NCBI GenBank assembly: GCA_031261145.1
Contig: JAISJX010000359.1
Span: 1-9,650, forward strand
Direction: 5' to 3'
Length of the DNA stretch: 9,650 nt
Source: Tannerella sp.
Lineage (GTDB): Bacteria; Bacteroidota; Bacteroidia; Bacteroidales; Tannerellaceae
The stretch's first letter is position 1. Every line of letters begins with the position of its first letter. Below are positions 1-8,304 of the stretch, one piece after another. The position numbers and the translations under genes are program-made. Below the pieces are notes generated by a model. It was not told the origin of the DNA. It did no database searches and saw only the letters and a program-made list of their open reading frames with translations.

Positions 1-342
1 GTCTTCGCCTCCGGTCATAATCACGCCATCTAAATTGGATAAAATTTCACGCAAAACGGTAACGTTATCCGTAACGGGAATCAGTACCGGTGCGCCACCG
101 GCTTTCAATACGGCATTGAGATAAGTAGAGGAAACCGTTGAGCCTCCATTGGTTGTTCGGGATACGGAAATACCAATCATTGGTGGGCGAGGGGAGCGCA
201 GGTTTGTCTGGCAGGAATCAACGGTTCTGTTGAACGTTTTTAAATCCGGTATGCCGGAGTAGGCGCTTTGCGCTTGAGCCTGTTGTAAGAAGAAACAGGT
301 GCATAACAAATAAATCCAAAATTTAATGCGTATCATTTTCAT
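1..342 (-). CDS. Secreted peptidase C26 / gamma-glutamyl hydrolase-like protein (N-terminal part)
   Basis: The reading frame starts at ATG 342-340 and stays open for 114 codons to the window edge, so the gene is truncated here. Residues 1-24 look like a signal peptide: basic start (MKMIRIK), hydrophobic core, and a probable signal peptidase I site after AQA at residue 24, giving an exported protein. The rest fits the class I glutamine amidotransferase-like fold of peptidase C26 (PuuD/gamma-glutamyl hydrolase group): a first beta strand MIGIS (55-59), an STYLNAVLKAGGAPVLIPV segment (about 72-90), and the LDGVIMTGGED turn (104-114). In the family the Cys nucleophile and the His/Glu of the triad come later, beyond the window, so activity cannot be judged. 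Members hydrolyse gamma-glutamyl bonds; the substrate here is unknown. An alternative start is Met3. It lies 81 bases after the second RND gene on the same strand; no convincing terminator separates them, but a functional link to efflux is not shown. The family call is quite secure, the role is not. Confidence 0.8.
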   Translation of the reverse strand, partial: MKMIRIKFWIYLLCTCFFLQQAQAQSAYSGIPDLKTFNRTVDSCQTNLRSPRPPMIGISVSRTTNGGSTVSSTYLNAVLKAGGAPVLIPVTDNVTVLREILSNLDGVIMTGGED

Positions 343-423
343 TCTTAGAGATTACTGTATAAATATAGTTTAATAATTTTTTTCACTGTTTGCATATCAG
401 AACCTTTCAAAGTGGATGTAAAC

Positions 424-3400
424 TCAAACTCTGTTTTTCCTTTTCTTCCGCAATGTAAAAATCGGCAGATACAGATAGATACCGATTACGGACATGATCA
501 ATCCGCCAATCGTTCCGGCGGCAAGGGGAAACCAGAAGGCTTCCTTGTCGTGACCTATCATAAAAGGGATAAATCCCAGGATGGTGGAAATCACGGTCAG
601 GAAAATAGGGACAATCTTCGCATTCCACGCTTTCAGGTAGGCGCGGTAGGGGGTTATCAGAGGTTTCCGTTCACGGATTTTATTATATTCGTTCAGGACA
701 TAAATGCTGGCATTCACGGTAACTCCGCAGAGCAGGACAAAGGAAGCGAATCCCCCCTGGTCGAAGTTCAGCTTGAACCAGTAAAATATCAGGAACACGC
801 CGATATACGAAATCGGAATGACAAAAATCACGGCCAACGGTTGTTTTAGCGAATTAAACAGGATGCTGGAGGTGAAAAAGATAATGATAATGATTAGCAA
901 CAATAACAGATACTGTTTGTTATCCTGCTTGTTCCATCGCCAGTACGAACTCTCCGACCTGGCGCTGTAGCCCATCGGAAGCACGGCGTTCAGATTATCA
1001 ACAATACCTTCCGTTTTTTTTACGCCCTGATTGGACGCACCGATATATTCATATTGTATGCAGAGGCGGTACTGTTGATTTATCTTCATTACTTTTTGAG
1101 GCATCTGTCCTTTCTCGATAGTCGCCAGTTCGGACAACTTATAGGGTACGCCATTGACGGTCTGAGGGACGTATTGCATACTCCAGATGTCGTAATCCCT
1201 TGACTGGCGGGAGGTCAGTTTAAGGCTTTCCAATTCATTGTCCACCACAATACTCCCGGTATTCATATTTTTCCCGAAAACCGGGTGGATGGAAGCGAAC
1301 AATTCTATCGGACGGATATTTTCCTGCGCCATGCGGGCTTTATTCATGTTGAAATAGAACTCGTAGTAATCATCCTTCCAATACGAAAACTCCGAGTTGA
1401 TAATCACCTCTTTGATTCGCCGTTCCGCGAGCAGCGTACCCCTTAGCTGTTCGGCCCATTCGTACAACTCGTCGTAGTTATAGCCATACATTTCGATGCG
1501 GAAATTGCCGGCATTTTCGCGCACATCGTTACTGAATCCATTGTCTTGCAACCCATATACGCTCCAGCTTCCGCCGCCCAGCTCCATCGCTTTGGTGATA
1601 ACGCGGCTTTTCAGGGTATAGGGGAAACCGCTACGCTCATTTTCCTTGGTAAAAAAGACTTCGATACGCGCTTGCCGGGCGTTATTTATACTCGTCTGGA
1701 ACTGACGGATTTCCTTATAGGTGCTCAGGTACGTTTCCATGCGGCTAATCAGGGTATTCATCTGGTCTAAGGTCGTACCGTTGGGCATGGATGCGGTTAT
1801 GGTCAGCACTACTTCTTCCCGGTTGGTGAAATAGCTTCCGTTATACACTTTCTGCACAAAAAGCCGGAGCGAACCACCCAATGCCTTTTCTATCACCGGT
1901 TTTATCTTTTCCTTATACGTTTCGCCGGATATGATCTTATTATATTTTTCAATAAAAAGAGTTTCCGTTTGAGAATAGGTTTTATCCCTTTTCATCTCAA
2001 TCTTGTCGGGAAGCATAAAAACGGGCAGGCCGAACAGCAGTATCATCAGGAAACAAAACGATTTTTTCCACCGGCACATAAAAGTGATTTGCAGGGTATA
2101 AAAACGGGAAAAATAAATCGGGAAGCGCCGCACGAAACGGCGTATGCGAGACCAAAGATACAGCCCCTCTCCTACCCGCCCGGCCGGTTTATGTTTCTTT
2201 TTCCCAAATAATTTCATTTTATCAATCAGCGCCGGCACGAAAAACAAGGCGATAAAGAGCGAAACGGCCAGGTTGATAATTATCACGGCGGCAAAGTCCT
2301 GTAGATTAAGGCGGATTTTTTCGTTCAGGAAAAAGATAATGGCCAATGCGCCTATCGTCGTAAGGGTGGCCGTCAGAATCGGGAGGAAAGCATCCCGGTC
2401 GTGACGGTTTTTGATATGGTCGGCCATCACAATGGTATTGTCAATTATCAGGCTAAGCGAAATCGTCACGCCGGCCAACGAATAAAGCTGCATTTCCAAT
2501 CCAAACAGGTAATACAGGATCACGGCGATACAAATATTGACGCTCAGGCTGGTGACAATCAGGAATAAATAACGGAAATTCCTTGTAATCAGCAACACAA
2601 AAAGCAACAGGATAATGACAGTCAGGACGGTACGGACATAAATCTTGTTCAGTTCGGCCTGAATATATTCGGTAGCGTCGTAACTGGTATGTATCTCGTA
2701 GCCGGGAGGAAGCAGGGTTTTGATATGCTCCATTTCTTCTTTCACCTTTTTGGCCAATTGCAACTGGTTGGCGGTTTCGTCCGCCCGGATGGAAAGATAG
2801 ATGGAATTAAGGCCGTTGATACGGTAATAACTGCGCGGTTCTTCTTCCTGCCGGGTGACTTTCAGCAACTGGTCTAAGCTGAACATTTTGTTCTCTTTCG
2901 TAAGCAGGGAAATAGCCGCCGGATCAAAAACATCCTTTTGTATATCCGGGACAAGGGAGAGCCGTATCCATTCGTCCCCTCCCTTTTCAATGTTTGCTAT
3001 ACCCAGAAATTCTTTGTTGTAATACAGGTTGATAGCCCGTTGTATGTCCTGAATGGTAATCCCGAATACAGACAGTTGCCGGCTGTCGTATTCCAATCGC
3101 CATTCCATCGGCGTAGCGCCGTTGACGTCAATCCGGTAAATCCCCGGTATGCTTGCCAGGCGGGGTTTAATCTGGTTCTCGGCGAACCGTTGGATAAAGA
3201 TTGGCGTCGCCGCCGCATTGAGCGTATAACTGATGAAAGGCCGCGATACATTTTCGTCGGGGCGGCTCATTTCCAGTATCGGATAACTCAGTTTGTCGGG
3301 GAGGCTGGGCCATGTCTGCCGGATGATGGTGGACGCTTCAAAACGGGCGGCGTCAATATTGGTATGTTTGTCTAATTCGAGCCTGACGGAACCCCAGCCG

Positions 3401-3651
3401 TTGCCCGATGTTGAGCTGATTTCCTTAATCCCCTTGATACGCGCCAGCATCGCCTCAAGGCGGGAGGTCACTTCCATCTCAATCACACGCGCCGAATGGT
3501 CGGGCATATTGTAATAGACGGTCAATTGGGGCAACGTATAAGACGGCGACAGCTTGACGGGCAATATCGGAATGAGGGCGATCCCCACCAGCGCTAAGCA
3601 AATGAAAGCGACAATGAGGGTAAAAGATGATATTTTAGCAGACCCTTGCAT
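424..3651 (-). CDS. Second RND efflux transporter permease subunit
   Basis: This is an inner-membrane RND transporter of 1075 residues from ATG 3651; a GTG one codon upstream at 3654 gives 1076 (numbering below uses 1076). I prefer ATG because it forms a TGATG junction with the channel gene's stop. The layout is classic RND: TM1 about 10-33, a large periplasmic loop 34-336, TM2-TM6 about 340-478, TM7 531-549, a second periplasmic loop 550-912, and TM8-TM12 about 914-1068. TM4 has IIDNTIVMADH: Asp405 matches AcrB Asp407, while the second Asp is Asn406. TM10 has VTVNASI, with Asn981 where AcrB has Lys940. TM11 has KIVPIFLT, with Lys1013 in place of AcrB Arg971 and Thr1020 matching Thr978. A basic cytoplasmic linker of about 50 residues (481-530) joins the halves. 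It presumably uses proton-motive force to move substrates from periplasm or membrane into the adaptor/channel. It differs greatly from the first RND, so it is a distinct subunit rather than a recent duplicate. Substrate unknown; metal versus drug export cannot be decided. Confidence 0.93.
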   Translation of the reverse strand: MQGSAKISSFTLIVAFICLALVGIALIPILPVKLSPSYTLPQLTVYYNMPDHSARVIEMEVTSRLEAMLARIKGIKEISSTSGNGWGSVRLELDKHTNIDAARFEASTIIRQTWPSLPDKLSYPILEMSRPDENVSRPFISYTLNAAATPIFIQRFAENQIKPRLASIPGIYRIDVNGATPMEWRLEYDSRQLSVFGITIQDIQRAINLYYNKEFLGIANIEKGGDEWIRLSLVPDIQKDVFDPAAISLLTKENKMFSLDQLLKVTRQEEEPRSYYRINGLNSIYLSIRADETANQLQLAKKVKEEMEHIKTLLPPGYEIHTSYDATEYIQAELNKIYVRTVLTVIILLLFVLLITRNFRYLFLIVTSLSVNICIAVILYYLFGLEMQLYSLAGVTISLSLIIDNTIVMADHIKNRHDRDAFLPILTATLTTIGALAIIFFLNEKIRLNLQDFAAVIIINLAVSLFIALFFVPALIDKMKLFGKKKHKPAGRVGEGLYLWSRIRRFVRRFPIYFSRFYTLQITFMCRWKKSFCFLMILLFGLPVFMLPDKIEMKRDKTYSQTETLFIEKYNKIISGETYKEKIKPVIEKALGGSLRLFVQKVYNGSYFTNREEVVLTITASMPNGTTLDQMNTLISRMETYLSTYKEIRQFQTSINNARQARIEVFFTKENERSGFPYTLKSRVITKAMELGGGSWSVYGLQDNGFSNDVRENAGNFRIEMYGYNYDELYEWAEQLRGTLLAERRIKEVIINSEFSYWKDDYYEFYFNMNKARMAQENIRPIELFASIHPVFGKNMNTGSIVVDNELESLKLTSRQSRDYDIWSMQYVPQTVNGVPYKLSELATIEKGQMPQKVMKINQQYRLCIQYEYIGASNQGVKKTEGIVDNLNAVLPMGYSARSESSYWRWNKQDNKQYLLLLLIIIIIFFTSSILFNSLKQPLAVIFVIPISYIGVFLIFYWFKLNFDQGGFASFVLLCGVTVNASIYVLNEYNKIRERKPLITPYRAYLKAWNAKIVPIFLTVISTILGFIPFMIGHDKEAFWFPLAAGTIGGLIMSVIGIYLYLPIFTLRKKRKNRV

Positions 3652-5147
3652 CACATTCCATGAATATAGTCAAACAGATTGGACAGCGGCAATTCTTTCT
3701 CAAAATCATACAGCGTCAGCTTGCGAATCTTATAATAGCTCAACCAGTAGTTTTTAAGTGCAATGATATGGTTGTTTTGCGCTTGCTGCTGGCGTTGGAA
3801 AGAGAGCGTCAGGCTGTTGATGTCCGCTTTGCCGATGATAAAACGCTGCCTTGTTTCGGCGTAAGCCATCTGCGACAGTTCGAGCGCTTCCTCGGCGCTG
3901 ATAATCAGGTTTTGCTGTACATTGAAATCGCCTACGGTCATAATCACATCCTCTTCGATGGTCAATTCACTCTGGCTGGCTGATATACGGGTTACGTTCA
4001 GCGTATTCCGGGCGATATTGTATTTTCCCTTACGCACGCCCCAGTCCACAAGCGGGATAGATACGGAAATCGACACAATATCCTGCTGCATCGGGTCGCT
4101 GTAAACGTCCCTGAAACGATTCGCCACCTGATTGAAACCGATACTGGCCATCATCGAAGCGTTGAACATCGACTCTTTCCTTGTCCTGTCCACATTCTGT
4201 TCGGCTTCCAATATCTGCCGGCGGAGGTCTAAAAACGCCGGGTTGTTTTCCCGCGCGAGGTATAACGCTTCGTCAACCGAAATCTCCATGTTGCGCGGAC
4301 GTTGGGGCAGACGGAGCCGTATCTCCGTGTTCTTGTCAAAATTCAGGTACGACGCCAGGCTGAACATCGCCCGTTTCAGCGCTATTTCCGCATTTTTAAG
4401 GGTATTACGGGCATTGACGGCGTCCAGCTTCAGCGTAAGCAGGTCGGCCTGTGTGATGGAAGCGATCTTGTGGCGTTGTTCGCCCGTTCGGTACAGCGTA
4501 TCGGTGGAAGCGACGTTTTCCTTAGCCAAATCATACTCGGCCTGCGCCATAGCCAGGTCGAAAAAGGAGGTCGTCGCCTGTTCGCTGACCTGCTCCAGAT
4601 TGTAAAGGAACTGTTTTTTCGCCTTTTCAAACTTGAGCGGCTCAATCTTCCGTTCCCATTTAAACGGATTATATCCCAACAGGCTTTGCCGGTACCCGAA
4701 CCGGATAGGGACAGAGGTGTATTGCGTGTATGTATTCTCGCCGAAATTCCGCATATACCCAAGGTCGGTATTCATGAAAAAACTGCCGCCCGTCAAATCG
4801 AAATTCTGTTTGACTTCCAGCCCGCCGGACGAATACAGAGACTGTTGCTTACGGTAGATGTCAATATCATCGCCCGAATCATACCGGCGGACAATATCGC
4901 GGTAATATTCGACGGGAGTCAGGTTGAGCGTCAGTCCGGGCAACCGTCCCGCCTGATAGGTGCGGAACTGCCAGTAATCAGCCAAGTACATATTCTTACT
5001 GCGGAAAGCCTCCAGCGAACTGTCGGATGCAATCGTTATCGTCTGTTCCAGCGTAAGCGTCACCGGCTGCTGCGCCGACAAATGACTCCCAAATAATCCG
5101 AAAATGCACCATGCAAAATGTAAAATGTAAAATGGAGAATGTTTCAT
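3651..5147 (-). CDS. TolC-family outer-membrane efflux channel
   Basis: A 498-residue protein of typical TolC/OMF length. Residues 1-25 form a type I signal peptide ending HLSA before QQP; there is no lipobox, so it is probably not lipidated, unlike OprM-type channels. Two repeated halves are visible, as expected for TolC folds: helical stretches about 176-275 and 360-470 rich in Ala, Gln, Glu and Leu, with a duplicated LTLEQTITIA (32-41) / ISVDEALYLA (290-299) motif. Beta-strand-like segments with alternating aromatic residues occur near 107-160 and 330-370 and would form the outer-membrane barrel. It provides the exit duct for the adaptor and RND proteins encoded beside it. The start ATG overlaps the first RND gene's stop (ATGA), and its own stop overlaps the second RND gene's start, so translation is probably coupled on both sides. 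The signal peptide is encoded by a 7-base repeat run (5100-5141). The family call is secure; the exact partner preference between the two RND proteins is inference. Confidence 0.93.
   Translation of the reverse strand: MKHSPFYILHFAWCIFGLFGSHLSAQQPVTLTLEQTITIASDSSLEAFRSKNMYLADYWQFRTYQAGRLPGLTLNLTPVEYYRDIVRRYDSGDDIDIYRKQQSLYSSGGLEVKQNFDLTGGSFFMNTDLGYMRNFGENTYTQYTSVPIRFGYRQSLLGYNPFKWERKIEPLKFEKAKKQFLYNLEQVSEQATTSFFDLAMAQAEYDLAKENVASTDTLYRTGEQRHKIASITQADLLTLKLDAVNARNTLKNAEIALKRAMFSLASYLNFDKNTEIRLRLPQRPRNMEISVDEALYLARENNPAFLDLRRQILEAEQNVDRTRKESMFNASMMASIGFNQVANRFRDVYSDPMQQDIVSISVSIPLVDWGVRKGKYNIARNTLNVTRISASQSELTIEEDVIMTVGDFNVQQNLIISAEEALELSQMAYAETRQRFIIGKADINSLTLSFQRQQQAQNNHIIALKNYWLSYYKIRKLTLYDFEKELPLSNLFDYIHGM
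5100..5141 (-). repeat. Six degenerate tandem 7-base repeats in the channel gene's signal-peptide region
   Basis: Read on the minus strand, 42 bases starting two codons after the channel ATG divide into six 7-base units, all beginning CAT. Units 2 and 3 are identical (CATTTTA), unit 4 is CATTTTG, unit 6 is CATTTTC, and units 1 (CATTCTC) and 5 (CATGGTG) are more diverged. The run encodes residues 3-16 of the signal peptide. Because 7 is not a multiple of 3, each unit change shifts the frame, while three units add or remove seven residues. The unit CATTTTA repeated three times is free of stops and encodes mostly hydrophobic residues (HFTFYIL), which fits a signal-peptide core. The repeat is directly visible; its variability is inferred only. 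Confidence 0.85.
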
Positions 5148-8100
5148 AACGATATGGATTGAGTTGTTTTCTCTTCTTTTCTATATATAAACCAATATAC
5201 CAGCGGCAGGGTAAATAAACTGACGGCTGTCCCGATTATCATCGCCGAAATCATCGCGATGGAAAGGGGTTTTTGCAGTTCGCTTCCCAAATCGAACGAA
5301 AAAAGAAGCGGCACCATCGCAAGCATGGTGGTCAGCGAGGTCATGATAATCGGACGCAGGCGGCGGCGACCGGCTTCGTGTATCGCTTCCATCAGCGGAA
5401 CGCCCGTTTTGCGCAACTCGTTAATCGCATCCAATTTCAGGATGGAATCGTTGATAATGATACCGCAGGTCACTACAATCCCGATGGCGCTCATCAGGTT
5501 CATCGAATGGCCGCACAGCCGCAACACAAACAAGGCGGCGGCCACATCAATGGGGATTTCAAGCAATACGATCAACGGTTGCACGAAACTCTCAAATTGC
5601 GCCGCAAGGATAAAATACATCAGCAAAATGGATACCAACAGGATAATCACCAGTTCATTCAGCATTTTCCGGTTGGAGAAGAAACTCCCCGAAAAATCCG
5701 TGTCCCACATCTCCCGCCCGAATTGCGTGATGGACGTTTGCCGGACGCTTTCTTTCACATCCGCCATCAGTTTTTCCGCATTTTGAACATCATAGAAGCT
5801 GAAAGGAACAAATTCACCGTTCTTCCCGGACGTGATCACTTTCAAATCTTCGTCCGGCGTAATCTTCACGATGGATTGCAGGGGGATATACCGGGAGGGG
5901 TTATCCTTATCAGAAATCGTATGAATCAGGGTGTTTCGCATAATTTCACCGACCGACTGTTCATTTCCGGCAATCGTAATGGGCAGATACTGCTGGTACG
6001 AACGCAACGTGGCCACTTCATTGTCTTTGAAAGCCGTTTTCAGGACGCGATATACCTCGTTGTAGTCCACATTGTACAAAAGTAACTTTTGCCGGTCGAT
6101 GCTTATATTAAACTGGTTATCGAATGTCACTCCCACGGGCGCCAGACCGGCTTTTTCCTGCATGTCGCGTTCCAACTGATGGATGGCGGCAGGCAGGGGC
6201 GATTCGGCCTTGTTGCGGGCGTAAAGCTCGGCGACAATATCCGCCTCACCGGTGACAAACAACTTCTCAAACACCGTTACCGGCGGCGCAAAAGTGAACA
6301 CCGCTGCCGGATAATGCGTCCTCAGCCATCCGGTAACTTTTTCCTGCAAAGGAGCTATTTCCGAAGTTTTTAGCGTCTTAAAATATAATTCCGCTTCCGA
6401 AACGGACAATTCGCGGTCGCGGTTCAAAAGATACTGTTGCTGTCCCGCATACGCCGTATATTCTTCCACAAACGGACGGATATACCGGAAAAGGCTGTCC
6501 ACCCGCACCCGGTTTTCATCAATATGGATATTCTCGTTCCATTCGACCTTTGTGATGAGTTCGTTCTGGTCAATCTCCGGCATCCGGCTTTTCGGGATAT
6601 GATAAAACAGGAATACACAGAGCGGCAACGAAATCAGTATGAAAAGCAGGTTTCCTGTTTTATGCCGGAACGTAAAATTGACTCCGGCGTCATAAAAACG
6701 GTCCAACGTGTGCGCCTTTATCGGATTATTGACTTTCATGTTAAACAGGATGTGTTTTCGTTCCGGGATGCTATACACGATTTTGTACAATACGGGCAAC
6801 AACATGATTCCCGTAAAATAAGAAACAATCAGCCCTACCGTGACCGAAAACGCCTGGTCAAAGAATATCGCGCCCGCTATCCCGCTCATAAATACCAGCG
6901 GCACGAACACGGCAATGGTCGTAAAGGTCGAACTCAGCATCGGCGTGATGACCTCCGTCGTTCCTTTGGCGCACGATTCCTCCAGCGAATAGCCCATCGC
7001 CCGGTACTGCACGATGTTTTCCGTCACGATAATGGAGCTGTCTATCATCATTCCCAACGCCAGAATCAAACCCGAAATGGATATGATATTCAACGACATC
7101 TTAAACAGGTAGAAGAACAGGAAACAGACCACGATACTGACTATCATGCTCAGCCCTATCACCGCAGGACTTTTCACATCGCCGAGGAATAGAATCGCCA
7201 CGATACAGATAAAGATAAATCCTAATGAAAGGTTCTGTTTCAGGTTGGAAATGGTATAATCCAACAGTTCCGTCTGGTTGCGGGAGATGCCGAAATCTAT
7301 ATCCGGATAGACGGATGCGAAATAGTCCGTCACTTCCTTCAACGCTTCTTTCATATCCTCCATATTCTCATCCGACTGTTTGATAACGGCCAGCGTGACC
7401 GCCCGCTTTCCGTCCGCCAGCGAAACGCCCGTCTCCTTGACGGGAACGATGGATACGGCGGCCAAATCTTTCAGTTGGAACAAACGCCCGTTCTTGTTGA
7501 TGTAAATATTTTCCACATCCTGCATGGTGCGGAGCAACGCCGAAAACTTGATGTTATATTCATAATATCCGTCGCGCACCGTCATGCTTCCCGGTTCGAT
7601 ATTGTTGGACGCAAGGACATTCTCCAATTCGCTCAGCGTGATACCCGCCATTTCTATCAGTTCCATATCCGGGACGATTTGCAACTGGCGTCCGACCATG
7701 CCGGTCACATCGACCATCGCCACTTCCGGCAACTGCTCAATGCGCCGTTTGATAACCGTCTCGGCAAACTCGCACAGTTCGAGAAACGCCGGGTCTTCCT
7801 TTTCCGGCATGACATCCGTTCCGCCTTCCGGCACATTTTTGTCCGTTTTAAGCGTCAGGTTCAGGTAAAACACCGGGATGTCCGCTGCGCTGGCTTTGAT
7901 GACGCGGGGACGCTCCACATCGCGGGGAAGGGAATTCATGGCGGCGTCAATCTTTTCGTTCACCTCAATAAAGGCAAGGTCGGTATTCGTACCGAAGTCA
8001 AAGCTCAGGCGCACCAATCCCGCGCCGTCGCGCGCCTCCGTCTGTATATCCCTCCGCCGTGTGACTTGCATCAGTTGCAGGCGAATCGGCTTCAGAACCG

Positions 8101-8278
8101 TATTCTCCAACTCACGCGCCGACATGTTCGGCCCCGACACCTGCACCGTTATTTCCGGAATGGCTATATCCGGCAACAACGATATGGGAAGGGTAAAATA
8201 AGTGACCAGTCCCACTATAAAGCAGGCCGCAAAAGCCATCAATACCGCTATCGGACGTTGTAATAAGAATTTTATCAT
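5144..8278 (-). CDS. First RND efflux transporter permease subunit
   Basis: A 1044-residue RND transporter of standard length starting at ATG 8278 (MIKFLLQRPIAVL, the usual short cytoplasmic start before TM1). Predicted layout: TM1 about 10-30, periplasmic loop 31-343, TM2-TM6 about 349-500, TM7 543-560, second periplasmic loop 561-872, TM8-TM12 about 874-1032. Typical family stretches include FGTNTDLAFIEVNEKID (95-111), SLPRDVERPRV (116-126) and RLRPIIMTSLTTML (973-986). TM4 has MMIDSSIIVTEN: Asp413 corresponds to AcrB Asp407, while the second Asp is Ser414. TM10 has IIINDSI, with Asn943 at AcrB Lys940. Arg973 and Thr980 match AcrB Arg971 and Thr978. The sequence resembles the drug/amphiphile-type RND proteins more than CusA-type metal pumps, but this is judgement by eye. 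It follows the adaptor gene by 24 bases and ends in an ATGA overlap with the channel gene, making it the core pump of the operon. Substrates are unknown; bile salts, detergents or drugs are plausible guesses only. Confidence 0.95.
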   Translation of the reverse strand: MIKFLLQRPIAVLMAFAACFIVGLVTYFTLPISLLPDIAIPEITVQVSGPNMSARELENTVLKPIRLQLMQVTRRRDIQTEARDGAGLVRLSFDFGTNTDLAFIEVNEKIDAAMNSLPRDVERPRVIKASAADIPVFYLNLTLKTDKNVPEGGTDVMPEKEDPAFLELCEFAETVIKRRIEQLPEVAMVDVTGMVGRQLQIVPDMELIEMAGITLSELENVLASNNIEPGSMTVRDGYYEYNIKFSALLRTMQDVENIYINKNGRLFQLKDLAAVSIVPVKETGVSLADGKRAVTLAVIKQSDENMEDMKEALKEVTDYFASVYPDIDFGISRNQTELLDYTISNLKQNLSLGFIFICIVAILFLGDVKSPAVIGLSMIVSIVVCFLFFYLFKMSLNIISISGLILALGMMIDSSIIVTENIVQYRAMGYSLEESCAKGTTEVITPMLSSTFTTIAVFVPLVFMSGIAGAIFFDQAFSVTVGLIVSYFTGIMLLPVLYKIVYSIPERKHILFNMKVNNPIKAHTLDRFYDAGVNFTFRHKTGNLLFILISLPLCVFLFYHIPKSRMPEIDQNELITKVEWNENIHIDENRVRVDSLFRYIRPFVEEYTAYAGQQQYLLNRDRELSVSEAELYFKTLKTSEIAPLQEKVTGWLRTHYPAAVFTFAPPVTVFEKLFVTGEADIVAELYARNKAESPLPAAIHQLERDMQEKAGLAPVGVTFDNQFNISIDRQKLLLYNVDYNEVYRVLKTAFKDNEVATLRSYQQYLPITIAGNEQSVGEIMRNTLIHTISDKDNPSRYIPLQSIVKITPDEDLKVITSGKNGEFVPFSFYDVQNAEKLMADVKESVRQTSITQFGREMWDTDFSGSFFSNRKMLNELVIILLVSILLMYFILAAQFESFVQPLIVLLEIPIDVAAALFVLRLCGHSMNLMSAIGIVVTCGIIINDSILKLDAINELRKTGVPLMEAIHEAGRRRLRPIIMTSLTTMLAMVPLLFSFDLGSELQKPLSIAMISAMIIGTAVSLFTLPLVYWFIYRKEEKTTQSISL

Positions 8279-8286
8279 ACTTTCTC

Positions 8287-8304
8287 AATTCAAAGATTTG
8301 AATT
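8287..8304. repeat. 18-base palindrome between adaptor and first RND genes
   Basis: AATTCAAA and TTTGAATT form a perfect 8-bp inverted repeat separated by two bases. It overlaps the last bases of the adaptor stop codon region (TAA at 8305-8303) and fills most of the 24-base gap before the RND start at 8278. In RNA it could form only a weak, AU-rich stem with a four-base loop; as DNA it could be a protein-binding site. A purine-rich GAGAAAG lies between it and the RND ATG. Function unknown. Confidence 0.6.

Noticed and set aside
350..366. Near-palindrome and TATATTTA-like box before the C26 gene, considered as promoter or operator
   Set aside because: The box deviates at the G of the -7 consensus, no matching -33 element is present, the leader would be only about 10 bases, and the dyad is imperfect and AT-only. 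Not strong enough to list as a feature.
407..628. Minus-strand 73-codon frame overlapping the end of RND-2
   Set aside because: It lies in another frame inside the conserved last transmembrane segments of RND-2; its product is low in hydrophobic structure and unrecognisable.
4302..5096. Plus-strand open frame of 264 codons opposite the channel gene
   Set aside because: It is antisense to a well-supported TolC-family gene, its product is rich in Arg, Gln and His without a recognisable domain, and no promoter or start signal favours it. It is a shadow of minus-strand codon bias.
5273..6085. Plus-strand open frame of 270 codons opposite RND-1, with similar ones at 6437-7192 and 7475-8263
   Set aside because: All lie antisense to conserved RND sequence, and the products are His/Arg/Gln-rich strings with no domain. 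The long open frames come from the codon usage of the real gene.
424..8278. Heavy-metal (CusA/CzcA-type) identity for the pump
   Set aside because: No clear methionine-cluster metal pathway or metal-binding His-rich segments are seen in the RND proteins or the adaptor, and no metal-related neighbour is present. Substrate class left open.
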